Positions 56,606 through 64,000 of a stretch of DNA of 64,000 nucleotides are shown here, piece by piece. This stretch comes from Cohnella mopanensis. Its GTDB lineage: Bacteria; Bacillota; Bacilli; Paenibacillales; Paenibacillaceae. Numbering within the stretch: the stretch's first letter is position 1; each line of letters begins with the position of its first letter. Location: NCBI RefSeq assembly GCF_022352055.1, contig NZ_JAKRWM010000008.1:1-64000 (forward strand), read 5' to 3'. The position numbers and the translations under genes are program-made. The notes beneath the pieces are model-generated. The model worked only from the letters and a program-made list of their open reading frames with translations, ran no database searches and was not told the origin of the DNA.

Positions 56606-56707
56606 CGTTAATTCCTCCTAGTGTTGGTTTGATTACAGTCCCCATTGTAGATCTGGGCCCTGAGATTACTAGGTGAATAAGATTAGAATTCGATGAAAAT
56701 TAAAATT

Positions 56708-57361
56708 TTAGTCGCTTGATGTGGCACTTCGTTTCTCAAGCATCCGTTGGTAAATCCCAATAGACACGGCTAACCATGTACCGCTCGCCAAATACCCTCC
56801 TATAACGTCGCTTGGATAATGGACTCCCAAATAAATACGGCTTACACCGATAGCTGCAATCATAATCGAACCGCTAACGATAAGAAGAGTTCTCGCAAGC
56901 GAAGTTCGAGCATGCTTCCACAACAGAAAACACAAGACGCCATAGAGGGTAAAGGCTGCCATGGAGTGACCGCTCGGAAAACTATATCCGTTCGCATCCA
57001 CAATTCGATGCAAAGTTGGACGTGACCGATGAAATACCGTCTTCAATACTACATTTAACAAAGAGGAACCTACAACAACCCCAATAAAGAAGAACAATTC
57101 CCAGCGATATCGTAATACAGCATATAACACGATCATGATCATTATCGAAATGACCGTTATGGAAAGACCTTGTCCTATAAAGGTTAAAAACTTCATTATA
57201 GTCGTTAGAGTAGCGTTTTCCATTCCTTGTATGAGAGTAGTCCATTTGTTATCGAACGAAGAAATATTAGACTCGCCAATTAATATGGCGATAATCGCGA
57301 ATCCGATCGCGCAAACGAAGCTTATGAGAAAGGATTTGGCAAAAACGCTTTTCAAGTGCAT
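56708..57361 (-). CDS. PAP2-superfamily membrane phosphatase (undecaprenyl-diphosphatase/BcrC-like)
   Basis: 217 residues from ATG at 57361 (AAGGAG 6 nt upstream; the TTG at 57367 overlaps the site spacing). Five or six membrane spans and the three PAP2 signatures: KTVFHRSRP, FPSGHS and SRIYLGVHYPSD, with catalytic His in the last two. Members dephosphorylate lipid pyrophosphates such as undecaprenyl pyrophosphate or phosphatidate. Proximity to cell wall genes (NlpC/P60 at 57639) favours a wall-lipid role, but lipid specificity cannot be read. Oriented away from the hydrolase gene. Confidence 0.92.
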   Translation of the reverse strand: MHLKSVFAKSFLISFVCAIGFAIIAILIGESNISSFDNKWTTLIQGMENATLTTIMKFLTFIGQGLSITVISIMIMIVLYAVLRYRWELFFFIGVVVGSSLLNVVLKTVFHRSRPTLHRIVDANGYSFPSGHSMAAFTLYGVLCFLLWKHARTSLARTLLIVSGSIMIAAIGVSRIYLGVHYPSDVIGGYLASGTWLAVSIGIYQRMLEKRSATSSD

Positions 57362-57573
57362 TCGCAACTCCTTGAACCAGATAGTTGATCAATTCCATTG
57401 TACCCCCCCTCCGCAATAAGAATACCATTGATCATGCATTCTCTATTCACACCGAATATAGGGTAACGTCAATAAGAGTCCCATGATGAGTTTCTCATCC
57501 TAATATCATAATCGGCGCAAGGGCATTGGGGGACAAGCGTTACAGATTGAACTAGTAAATCCCGGCAAAAAAT

Positions 57574-57615
57574 GTTGTGTTAAGGTTGTTTCAGGTGATC
57601 AACACCCTACACAAC
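57574..57615 (+). promoter_or_regulatory. Inverted repeat in the leader of the NlpC/P60 gene
   Basis: GTTGTGT (57574-57580) and ACACAAC (57609-57615) enclose a smaller GTTG/CAAC pair, giving a two-step hairpin just before the AGGGAGG site. It could affect translation or bind a regulator. The rest of the 277-bp gap from 57362 shows no recognisable riboswitch. Confidence 0.3.
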
Positions 57616-57638
57616 TAACGCATTCAAGGGAGGACACT

Positions 57639-58274
57639 ATGACTACAAATCCTAAAAACCGTTTAGGAAAATGGTTAATCGGTGCCACGTTAAGTCTTTC
57701 TATCGCTTTATCTGCAGGGACAATGTTCACGAATACGCATTCGGCCTATGCTGCATCTTCTTCTACCGCAGACAACGTGATTGCGACAGGCAAACAATTT
57801 TTAGGAGTACCTTATCAATTCGGAGCCAAATCGAATAAAACTAGCTCGTTCGACTGTTCTTCGTTCACGCAATACGTATTTAAACAGAACGGGATTAGCA
57901 TCCCCCGTTCATCCAGACAGCAAGCCAATGTAGGTACATTCGTACCTAGAGATCAATTGCAACCGGGAGACTTGATATTCTCGGATACGAATCGGGACGG
58001 AGTTATCAACCACGTAAGCATCTATATCGGTAACGGACAGCTCCTGCACACGTATAGAGTCGGCATCGGCGTAACGATCTCGAAATTCGCCGGCAGCACA
58101 TGGGACCGGACTTACGTGACAGCGCGTAGAGTACTCCCATCCAATGGACAATCTATCGTAGTCACTCCGCCGAGTACAGTTTCGAATCCGAACTCGCAAC
58201 CGGGCAAACAACCGGTAAAACATCCTACTGCGACCCGTCCGTCGCACGACGATAATCAAGAAGGCGAGCATTAA
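57639..58274 (+). CDS. Secreted NlpC/P60 peptidoglycan hydrolase
   Basis: 211 residues, ATG at 57639 with AGGGAGG. Signal peptide with core LIGATLSLSIALSAGTMF and likely cleavage after YAA. NlpC/P60 domain about 42-150: catalytic Cys in FDCSSFTQYVF, His in INHVSIYIG and a polar third residue near LLHTYR. No SH3 or LysM binding module; instead a Pro/Ser-rich C-terminal tail from about 175. It should cut the gamma-D-Glu to diamino acid bond of wall peptides. A separate transcription unit with a strong terminator at 58280. Confidence 0.94.
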   Translation: MTTNPKNRLGKWLIGATLSLSIALSAGTMFTNTHSAYAASSSTADNVIATGKQFLGVPYQFGAKSNKTSSFDCSSFTQYVFKQNGISIPRSSRQQANVGTFVPRDQLQPGDLIFSDTNRDGVINHVSIYIGNGQLLHTYRVGIGVTISKFAGSTWDRTYVTARRVLPSNGQSIVVTPPSTVSNPNSQPGKQPVKHPTATRPSHDDNQEGEH

Positions 58275-58279
58275 CATAG

Positions 58280-58316
58280 AAAAACCACATTTGACTTTAC
58301 GTCAAATGTGGTTTTT
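58280..58316 (+). terminator. Terminator of the NlpC/P60 gene
   Basis: AACCACATTTGAC and GTCAAATGTGGTT form a 12-13-bp perfect stem with a short loop and a T tract, starting a few bases after the stop. Confidence 0.9.
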
Positions 58317-58372
58317 CAATGGGGCAGATCGGTAACATCAGCACTTGTAACAATACTTAGGATACTTGCAGA

Positions 58373-58636
58373 ATGGACCCAGATGGACATCAGAACGGAT
58401 TTCTACATCTTCTTAATAAAGGCAATACTTCTTCAGGAGTCGCGGCTATGTCGGATATGACAACATGGTCAGGTTAATCGGCGTCTCCTGGTTTAACGTT
58501 AGCCGATGCGGACGATATCAAGTTCAGAATCCGTGACCGCTTAATGAATGACCCTGACATTACGGACGTTACATTAGGCATTGTGGAAGACAACGGGGTG
58601 CAAGATTGGGTGCCTGTTGGGAACAGGATAAATTAA
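58373..58636 (+). pseudogene. Small gene (about 87 codons) broken by an in-frame TAA
   Basis: A reading frame from ATG at 58373 runs MDPDGHQNGF... to TAA at 58475-58477, then continues in the same frame with protein-like sequence (ADADDIKFRIRDR, DPDITDVTLGIVEDNG, DWVPVGNRIN) to a second TAA at 58634. One base change (for example CAA to TAA) would explain it. A terminator follows directly at 58647, so the unit looks like a once-functional gene. The product family is not recognised. A split pair of tiny genes is a less likely alternative. Confidence 0.5.
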
Positions 58637-58646
58637 TGTCAATAAC

Positions 58647-58686
58647 AGACGAGCGGTCTCCAATGATGGAGCTGCTCGTTTTTTTT
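58647..58686 (+). terminator. Terminator after the broken small gene
   Basis: ACGAGC and CTCC arms pair with GGAG and GCTCGT around AATGAT, followed by eight T on the plus strand. Confidence 0.8.
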
Positions 58687-58777
58687 CAGACCACTCATCC
58701 GCATACAGGAAGGCAACTGCGCAATCACTTGCTTGGTTGTATGAATATATTATTGATTATATTATTCTTTAACATTC

Positions 58778-59269
58778 ATGGTGAAAGGAGTGACTCCTAT
58801 TACAAAAAGAATTCCGATAGCCGATAAAATTTCATCTTCAGCCGTCTTGAAACGACCGAGCTTTTACCTATACCGCGATCAGAAGTATGGATTCAGCCTT
58901 CGGCTTCCCCGCTTGTGGAAGTTCTACACCGTGATTCGCGGAAGAACCAAACTGCAAGATGCGGAATACGGCGCGTTCTTCCTATTCAAATACAAAGGAA
59001 AATTGTATGAAGAAGCGTTAACCGTACTTGTATACCGGATGACCCGAAAGCAGTGGCTTAAATTATACGAGGACTCCCCCGTTATCTTCCTAGCCGAGCG
59101 CAACGGAAGAATTTATGCTTATACGGTACCGGAAGAGCTTCCTAGCGATTTTCTCGATAAAACGGGCAATGACTATGATTACAAAAAGTACGGAAAACCG
59201 ATACGCCTGCTTAAACGAATGGTGAACGACGATATCCCGAAAATCGTCAAAACGCTGCGATTTATTTGA
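58778..59269 (+). CDS. Conserved-looking hypothetical protein
   Basis: 163 residues of unrecognised family. It is basic and has no signal peptide or membrane span. The middle part (YRDQKYGFSLRLPRLWKFYTVI) resembles the opening strand of PsbP-like or lipoprotein-associated folds with a YGFSLxLPxxW motif, and the end (MVNDDIPKIVKTLRFI) fits the same fold, so a single compact alpha/beta domain is likely. The ATG at 58778 lacks a clear site; AAAGGAG lies just inside the frame, so the true start could be a few codons downstream at a non-ATG codon. Flanked by terminators, it is a single-gene unit. Function unknown. Confidence 0.65.
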   Translation: MVKGVTPITKRIPIADKISSSAVLKRPSFYLYRDQKYGFSLRLPRLWKFYTVIRGRTKLQDAEYGAFFLFKYKGKLYEEALTVLVYRMTRKQWLKLYEDSPVIFLAERNGRIYAYTVPEELPSDFLDKTGNDYDYKKYGKPIRLLKRMVNDDIPKIVKTLRFI

Positions 59270-59273
59270 TCAT

Positions 59274-59306
59274 GAAAGGCCCTGGCGACGTTCGCCAAGG
59301 CCTTTT
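59274..59306. terminator. Bidirectional terminator between the hypothetical gene and selO
   Basis: AAAGGCC-ct-GGCGA-cgt-TCGCC-aa-GGCCTTTT: a two-part stem with A/T flanks, placed between two convergent stops at 59269 and 59323. Confidence 0.8.
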
Positions 59307-59322
59307 CACTTTACAGTTTTAT

Positions 59323-60810
59323 TCAAGTTCCGCAATAAGTCCTGTATGGTAGAGAGGTTTGAGCAGGCAGTGCGCAGTATTCTTCCTGTTCGGGGGTATT
59401 CTCGTAAGGGTTCGAAAGAACCGCGAGCAACCGTTCCATTACGCTGTAATCTCCCTGTGTCACCGCGGCGTCGAGCGCCTCTTCTACTCGGTGGTTGCGT
59501 GGAATTACCGCTGGATTGCTATTCCTCATCAATTGATGAGATGCGGCTTTGGACTCCTGTTGTCTGACTAATCTTGCGTGCCAGAGCTCGTTCCAAGATA
59601 CGAATTCCGCTGTGCCGAACATATCGTTTTCCTGTGATTCAGTCGCATCCAAGGTTAAAGCGACGAATGTATTGGTGTAATCCGCACGGTATTTTTTCAT
59701 CATCTCGAGAAGGCTCTCGATCAGGGTTTCATCCTGCTGCTCTTCGTTAAAGATGCCCAGTTTGGCTCTCATTCCCGCGAGCCAGTAACGTTGATACGAC
59801 CCTGTATATTCGGACAAGGCTTCCTCGGCGAGCGTAACGGCTTGTGCGTCGTCCTCATGCAGTAACGGCAACAACGCTTCGGCGAATCTCGCAAGATTCC
59901 ACCCGCCGATATACGGCTGGTTCCCATAAGCGTAGCGTCCTTGTCTGTCGATGGAGCTGAATACGGTTGCCGGATCGTACGTATCCATGAAGGCGCACGG
60001 GCCATAATCAATGGTTTCTCCGCTAATCGCCATATTGTCCGTGTTCATGACTCCATGAATAAAACCGACGAGCTGCCACTTCGCGATCAGCGCCGCTTGG
60101 CGCTGAGTCACTTCCTGAAGCAGCTGCAAATATCGGTTATCCTTCTCTTCACTGTCGATTTCCGCGTAATGCCTCTGAATCGTGTAATCGGACAATGCCC
60201 GGAGTTCTTCGATTGTTCCCCATTGCGCGATGTATTGAAAGGTGCCGACGCGGATATGACTCGCGGCCACGCGCGTTAGTATGGCGCCTGGTTGTTCGGT
60301 TTCGCGTTGAATCGGCTGTCCGGTCGTCACTACCGCTAAGCTGCGGGTAGTCGGGATTCCGAGTCCATGCATCGCTTCGCTAATGATGTATTCGCGGAGC
60401 ATCGGCCCTAGAGCGGCCCTGCCGTCGCCGTTACGGGAGTAAGGCGTTACGCCTGAACCCTTAAGTTGGATATCAAAGCGCTCGCCTTGAAGAGTCATCT
60501 GCTCGCCAAGAAGCAAAGCACGACCGTCGCCTAACCTGTTGAAATAACCGAATTGGTGCCCTGCGTAGGCTTGCGCTAGAGGATATGCCCCTTCGGGAAT
60601 CCGGTTCCCGGCAAATACCGCAACTCCATCCGGGCTTTGCAGCGCTTGAGCGTTCAACCCCAATGACGCCGCTAACGGCTCATTAAGAACGGCCAAGCTC
60701 GGCGAGCTCACGGGGATCGGTATTAGCGGGGTAAACAATGATTGCGGCAGACGGGCATAACTATTATCGAAGTTCCAACCTGATTGCGGCAAGGCTTGAT
60801 TGTCTTTCAT
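59323..60810 (-). CDS. selO: Protein adenylyltransferase SelO (YdiU/UPF0061 family)
   Basis: 495 residues, the expected length; ATG at 60810 with AAAGGAG. Pseudokinase-fold signatures: [52 protein letters not shown] and the metal-binding HGVMNTDNM with [10 protein letters not shown] conserved C-terminal Cys occurs in the tail (YRTYCGT), as in the YdiU proteins where a C-terminal Cys may form a regulatory disulfide. The enzyme transfers AMP from ATP to protein Ser/Thr/Tyr in oxidative stress responses (established for E. coli and human homologues). Monocistronic. Confidence 0.96.
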   Translation of the reverse strand: MKDNQALPQSGWNFDNSYARLPQSLFTPLIPIPVSSPSLAVLNEPLAASLGLNAQALQSPDGVAVFAGNRIPEGAYPLAQAYAGHQFGYFNRLGDGRALLLGEQMTLQGERFDIQLKGSGVTPYSRNGDGRAALGPMLREYIISEAMHGLGIPTTRSLAVVTTGQPIQRETEQPGAILTRVAASHIRVGTFQYIAQWGTIEELRALSDYTIQRHYAEIDSEEKDNRYLQLLQEVTQRQAALIAKWQLVGFIHGVMNTDNMAISGETIDYGPCAFMDTYDPATVFSSIDRQGRYAYGNQPYIGGWNLARFAEALLPLLHEDDAQAVTLAEEALSEYTGSYQRYWLAGMRAKLGIFNEEQQDETLIESLLEMMKKYRADYTNTFVALTLDATESQENDMFGTAEFVSWNELWHARLVRQQESKAASHQLMRNSNPAVIPRNHRVEEALDAAVTQGDYSVMERLLAVLSNPYENTPEQEEYCALPAQTSLPYRTYCGT

Positions 60811-61034
60811 AGGCTCTCCTTTCGGTCAGTCGCTCTTGTGTATTTTTTTCTAGCTTTAGCTTATTACGTATATCGTTTCCATCCGTCTTTGAATCATGCT
60901 TTGTTCGTCAATTGCACTCCTTGATTATAACATCACAATGATGAAAGCCCATATTTTAATGAATGTGTAACCTATCGCTTCTAAGGCAATAACCTATATA
61001 GACAAATGACTACTTAAAAAGCGGAGGTTATTGT

Positions 61035-61442
61035 ATGGATCGTGGTTTTTTTCCAGGTGGCGGCTTTGGCGGCGGGTTCGGTCGACCCTTCTTTCGCCCG
61101 TTCCCTCATCCCTTTTTTCCAAACCGTTCCTTATTCCCGTTCTTCTTCTTTTCCCCTTTCTTTTTCCCTTTCTTCAGGGACGGGAAATCGGATGACATGG
61201 TTTTCGCGCAGCATTCGGCCCAAGCGGGTGACACGTTAGCTGCGGTAGGCCACAAGTATAATATCCCTCATGCCATTTTGGAGGAGGCGAATCCCCAGGT
61301 TTCTAATCCTAACCAACTGAAATCAGGCGAAATGATCTACATCCCTAGAATTTCTAACATGATGTGCCAGAAAACCTATACCGAAATGCCGGTTTCAGGG
61401 CAGCAAGCACAACCGATGATGTATCAGGGTCAAAGGGTATAA
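61035..61442 (+). CDS. Small LysM-domain protein with a Gly/Phe/Pro-rich N-terminus
   Basis: 135 residues; ATG at 61035 with GGAGG 8 nt upstream. Residues 1-50 are an unusual Phe-, Pro- and Gly-rich stretch (GGGFGGGFGRPFFRPFP, then FFFFSPFFFPFF) with no typical signal peptide. A LysM domain follows at about 60-107 (AQAGDTLAAVGHKYNIPHAIL ... GEMIYIPR), binding N-acetylglucosamine polymers. The layout recalls small spore-coat or cortex LysM proteins of Bacillales (SafA/YaaH-like), which reach their place from the mother cell and need no signal peptide. Coat localisation is inferred. Confidence 0.85.
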   Translation: MDRGFFPGGGFGGGFGRPFFRPFPHPFFPNRSLFPFFFFSPFFFPFFRDGKSDDMVFAQHSAQAGDTLAAVGHKYNIPHAILEEANPQVSNPNQLKSGEMIYIPRISNMMCQKTYTEMPVSGQQAQPMMYQGQRV

Positions 61443-61450
61443 CAAAAAAA

Positions 61451-61482
61451 TGAGCCGCCAAATCCTCCCGATTGGCGGCTCA
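61451..61482 (-). terminator. Terminator between the LysM gene and the anti-sigma gene
   Basis: TGAGCCGCCAA and TTGGCGGCTCA give an 11-bp perfect stem. On the minus strand it is followed by seven T, so it mainly serves the anti-sigma gene; it may also stop the LysM transcript. Confidence 0.85.
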
Positions 61483-61495
61483 TCTTTATCGTATG

Positions 61496-62602
61496 TTAAG
61501 GAACGGCTATCGTAATCTCCAACTCTTTAATGTAATCCCTTGACTCCTTGCCGTCCTTACCTTCTATATTCCATATATAAGGCTTGATGATAATCGCTTT
61601 CGGCATCGTTACAGGCCCTTCGTAATCTTGAGTCCCTTTAGATAAGTCTTTGTCTCCCACTGCAATAGCGCCGCCGCCGTAAATGTAATTGAATTCATTT
61701 CCGCTCTCATCGAAAAGCGCGTACCTCAAAAACCTTCGGCCGCTAAACAGATCTCCCTTAGAGCTATTGCCCAACAGAGTTACCAAATGAATCGTCGCGG
61801 GGGTTATTTCTAGCCTCTCGATACTCAAAGTGACCTCATCGTATTTTTTTACCTCGCTTGAAGTTAGGACGATCGCTCCCGGAGCGTTTTTCTCGATCGG
61901 GATCTTGAAATCGTATATGCCGTTATCGACGCCCTTGCGTTTAGCGATCCCAATGGATAACGAGAGCTCGAACTTGTCCGGGAACTCATAAGCTTGTTCC
62001 GTACTGCCATCGTAACCCGCGTGCCCCATATTAATAATCCGCAACAACGTTTTATCATCGATCCGTTTCGGTACTCCCATACTGAAGGAATAAGGTCCCT
62101 GCTCTCCATTGACTTTGGCTTTCACGCTGAACGTACCGATAACGTAATCCGGCAATTTCTTCTCGCCCTGAACCTTAACGACGGCGGATAATCGTGCCCC
62201 GTCGTACATCACATTGGAAATCGTAACGGTTCGTCCGGCCTTCATCAGGCTGTAAGTTTCCTCCGTTACCATGCCATTACGCGAAGCAGCTGCGAGACCT
62301 GCATCTCCGAATTGTTCATAGAGGCTATTGATCCATGGGATCTTCTTAAGCGTACTTGCCATGGCGGGCGAGACAACGCCGGAGCCGATCACTAGCCCAA
62401 CTGCAGCGAGAACAGCCGCAGCTGACAGTCCGGCTCTCTTGAATCGCCGACGGCTCCGATACCGGCTACGAATCGAATGAATATCGACGGCTTCAAGCTG
62501 TTCATAGGTATGATCAAGCGATTCTCTTATGGTATCGGGTATCGGATCGGTTAATGAGTCCTTATGCTCATGTAGCGTATGAGTTAATCTATCTTGATTC
62601 AT
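61496..62602 (-). CDS. DUF4179-type anti-sigma factor
   Basis: 368 residues, ATG at 62602 with GGAGGTAGAAG inside the sigma gene, overlapping it by 14 nt. A short cytoplasmic N-terminus of about 55 residues should bind the sigma factor; one membrane span follows (about 56-80, AGLSAAAVLAAVGLVIGSGVV). The extracytoplasmic part has the DUF4179 pattern (TLKKIPWINSLYEQFGDAG) and a later beta-rich immunoglobulin-like region. Such proteins hold an ECF sigma factor at the membrane and release it on envelope stress. No zinc motif (HxxxCxxC) is seen. Confidence 0.88.
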   Translation of the reverse strand: MNQDRLTHTLHEHKDSLTDPIPDTIRESLDHTYEQLEAVDIHSIRSRYRSRRRFKRAGLSAAAVLAAVGLVIGSGVVSPAMASTLKKIPWINSLYEQFGDAGLAAASRNGMVTEETYSLMKAGRTVTISNVMYDGARLSAVVKVQGEKKLPDYVIGTFSVKAKVNGEQGPYSFSMGVPKRIDDKTLLRIINMGHAGYDGSTEQAYEFPDKFELSLSIGIAKRKGVDNGIYDFKIPIEKNAPGAIVLTSSEVKKYDEVTLSIERLEITPATIHLVTLLGNSSKGDLFSGRRFLRYALFDESGNEFNYIYGGGAIAVGDKDLSKGTQDYEGPVTMPKAIIIKPYIWNIEGKDGKESRDYIKELEITIAVP

Positions 62603-63119
62603 ATGTGTCTTCTACCTCCTCGGAAAAGTCTAACCACCGTAACAGCTTCTCGCGTGCTCGATAGAGCCTGCTCTTGACCGTCCCTACCGAAATGTCCAGC
62701 ATTCTGGCCACTTCCTTAATCGGCAAATCCTGCACATAGTGGAGTATCACGACAAGTCTCATCGGCAATTCCAAGTTATCGATGGCTTCGCGCAACTCCA
62801 TGCCCCCGTAATCATCTGCCGCTGAATGCTTGTCCGGTATATTCGTTAACGACACTAAATGATCGCGCTGTTTCAACATACGATTGCATTTGTTTATTAG
62901 AATTCGAATCACCCAGGTTCGAAAAAAAGCAGGTTCCCGAAGCGAATGAATCGATTTATAGGCGCTCAATATCGTTTCCTGCATCGCATCCGCGCAATCC
63001 TCATCACGTTGCAGCATCTGCTTGGCTATCGCGTACATCGGGGATTCCAATTGCCGCATTAGCGTAGTGAATGCCTCTCGGTCTCCCTGTATAGCACGTA
63101 TTACAACCTGAATGTCCAT
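62589..63119 (-). CDS. ECF sigma-70 factor
   Basis: 176 residues, ATG at 63119 (GGGAG about 10 nt upstream). Region 2: YAIAKQMLQRDEDCADAMQETILSAYKSI and FFRTWVIRILINKC; region 4: LPMRLVVILHYVQDLPIKEVARML followed by ISVGTVKSRLYRAREKLLRWL, the helix-turn-helix that reads the -35 box. Its overlap with the DUF4179 gene shows the usual sigma/anti-sigma pair, which normally controls its own promoter. No clear ECF-type -35 (AAC) motif was identified upstream by eye. Confidence 0.95.
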   Translation of the reverse strand: MDIQVVIRAIQGDREAFTTLMRQLESPMYAIAKQMLQRDEDCADAMQETILSAYKSIHSLREPAFFRTWVIRILINKCNRMLKQRDHLVSLTNIPDKHSAADDYGGMELREAIDNLELPMRLVVILHYVQDLPIKEVARMLDISVGTVKSRLYRAREKLLRWLDFSEEVEDTYESR

Positions 63120-63249
63120 CCTCGCTAATCTCCCTCACGGTGGCTACATCTTCGCTTTCAGAAGCTGCTTTCATGTGTTCCTCATTTCGTAGACACTAAT
63201 TAGATCACCCTTGCTTCCAAAAGGTTCCCTCAACGAAAAAAAAGAGAAA

Positions 63250-63282
63250 AAGCCGCCAAAGCCTATTAGGCCCGGACGGCTA
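63250..63282 (-). terminator. Terminator after the deoxyribonucleotidase-like gene
   Basis: On the minus strand AGCCG/CGGCT and GCC/GGC arms form an imperfect stem of about 12 bp, followed by TTTTTCTCTTTTTTTT. It lies 7 nt after the stop at 63289. Confidence 0.8.
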
Positions 63283-63288
63283 TCGGAT

Positions 63289-63846
63289 TCAATTTTGCAA
63301 TAGTTGATCGATTCGAGCTTTTGCGTTGTTCCAGTCCGTCATTAACGGGAAATCGTATTGCTCTCTCGCCTTCAGATTCCACGGATGGGGAATGCAAAGC
63401 ACTTTTTTCCCCGCTTCTAACGCGGGCACCAGATTGTGAGGGCCATCATCGATCAGGAGATCGTAGTCGATCAAGTTTTTACGCTTGCAGGCAAAGAAGT
63501 TGTCGACCGGAATGAAAGGCATATGCTTCTGGAGCCAGTTCCACTTCTCCAAGATCGTCTTCGGCTGAGCTGCCGTAACGATTATGACGTCGTAGGCGTC
63601 GTGAAGTTTTTCCATTTCTTCAATGACGTGCTCATCGAACAAATCAAGCTCCTCATAAAGTCCGGGACGCCCGAAGAATACATCATGCGTGCTTTCCGGA
63701 TGACGCAAGTGATCCGAGTTCCAATCGAACATTTCTTCATAACGGAGCGGATGAGTAGGGAATTCATTGTTATTATGATAGATAGCGCGCTTGACGAGAT
63801 GGCATATCGTATCGTCCATGTCGACCGCGATGATTGGTTTTTTCAT
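63289..63846 (-). CDS. 5'(3')-deoxyribonucleotidase-like HAD phosphatase (NT5C family)
   Basis: 185 residues; ATG at 63846 with GGAGG 7 nt upstream. HAD motif I IAVDMDDTI with the nucleophile and general acid Asp, motif II Thr in VIIVTAAQP, motif III Lys in CKRKNLIDYD, and motif IV acidic LLIDDGPHNL. The small cap and the spacing match the NT5C group, which remove phosphate from deoxynucleoside monophosphates. Bacterial members have broad or unknown substrates. It is a single gene with its own terminator. The 150 bp beyond it to the window end hold no feature I can support. Confidence 0.88.
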   Translation of the reverse strand: MKKPIIAVDMDDTICHLVKRAIYHNNNEFPTHPLRYEEMFDWNSDHLRHPESTHDVFFGRPGLYEELDLFDEHVIEEMEKLHDAYDVIIVTAAQPKTILEKWNWLQKHMPFIPVDNFFACKRKNLIDYDLLIDDGPHNLVPALEAGKKVLCIPHPWNLKAREQYDFPLMTDWNNAKARIDQLLQN

Positions 63847-64000
63847 TCCTTTTCCTCCGCATTATGTTAATAACTTATCGAATCATCCATTCAATACAGA
63901 CCGAGCAAGGCGGAATCCAAGATCCTCTATGCAAAATGAAGGATGGCTACGGCGTCGGCATGTCGCCCCGCAACCTCTGGCCTCTTCAGCCCAGCTCCCG

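Noticed and set aside
57362-57638. c-di-AMP (ydaO-type) riboswitch upstream of the NlpC/P60 gene
   Set aside because: Such genes often carry one, but none of the conserved ydaO blocks is visible; only a modest inverted repeat was kept.
58606-58827. 73-residue plus-strand open frame
   Set aside because: It spans a terminator hairpin (58647-58686) and the end of the broken small gene, and its translation is not protein-like.
63900-64000. Possible start of a plus-strand gene near 63929 or 63939 at the window end
   Set aside because: No ribosome binding site and too few codons to judge; no family features.

Overview
The window looks like a chromosomal segment of a spore-forming Gram-positive of the Paenibacillaceae (Paenibacillus/Cohnella type). 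The grounds are strong AGGAGG-type ribosome binding sites with occasional GTG/TTG starts, a large SLH-domain surface protein, a T-box leader, a Bacillus-type 7-1-7 Fur box, an ECF sigma/DUF4179 anti-sigma pair and large NRPS proteins. No rRNA, tRNA, CRISPR array or insertion sequence was recognised.

Region 1 (1-29943, minus strand) is one G+C-rich biosynthetic operon of nine tightly packed genes that runs off the left edge. In transcription order: an NRPS [half-C, A(Phe), PCP, C]; two paralogous BtrH-like proteins; an NRPS module whose adenylation domain (Cys-like code) is split by a methyltransferase; a type II thioesterase; a 3004-residue NRPS [fatty-acyl AMP ligase, PCP, C, A(Ser), PCP, C, A(Ser), PCP, half-C]; a stand-alone malonyl acyltransferase; a duplicated CPBP-type membrane protein; and a hybrid PKS/NRPS [KS without AT, carrier, C, FkbH-type glyceryl-loading unit, PCP, C, A...] cut by the window edge. 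The predicted product is a lipopeptide-polyketide built from a fatty acyl starter, two serines, one malonyl extension and a glycerate unit placed inside the line, plus Phe and probably S-methyl-Cys. This is the most novel part of the window.

Region 2 (30019-33545) is A+T-rich: a GT10 fucosyltransferase-like gene, a stand-alone beta-sandwich domain protein, a third BtrH-like protein, an RNase H-like gene, and upstream of it a candidate structured RNA of about 185 nt followed by a terminator.

Region 3 (33572-46505) holds the SLH surface protein, a CPA1 sodium/proton antiporter, aspartate-semialdehyde dehydrogenase behind a T-box, and a pentose phosphate operon (zwf, tkt, transaldolase, gnd) with a divergent LysR regulator (46633-47511).

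Region 4 (47539-53934) is a six-gene Opp/Nik/Cnt-like metal or metallophore transporter operon that includes an MFS exporter, driven by a promoter whose spacer is a perfect Fur box. Region 5 (53975-63846) holds a two-component system with a PepSY protein, a PAP2 phosphatase, an NlpC/P60 hydrolase, a nonsense-mutated small gene, SelO, a LysM protein, the sigma/anti-sigma pair and a deoxyribonucleotidase-like HAD protein. Product specificities are read from motif alignments made by eye and need computational confirmation.
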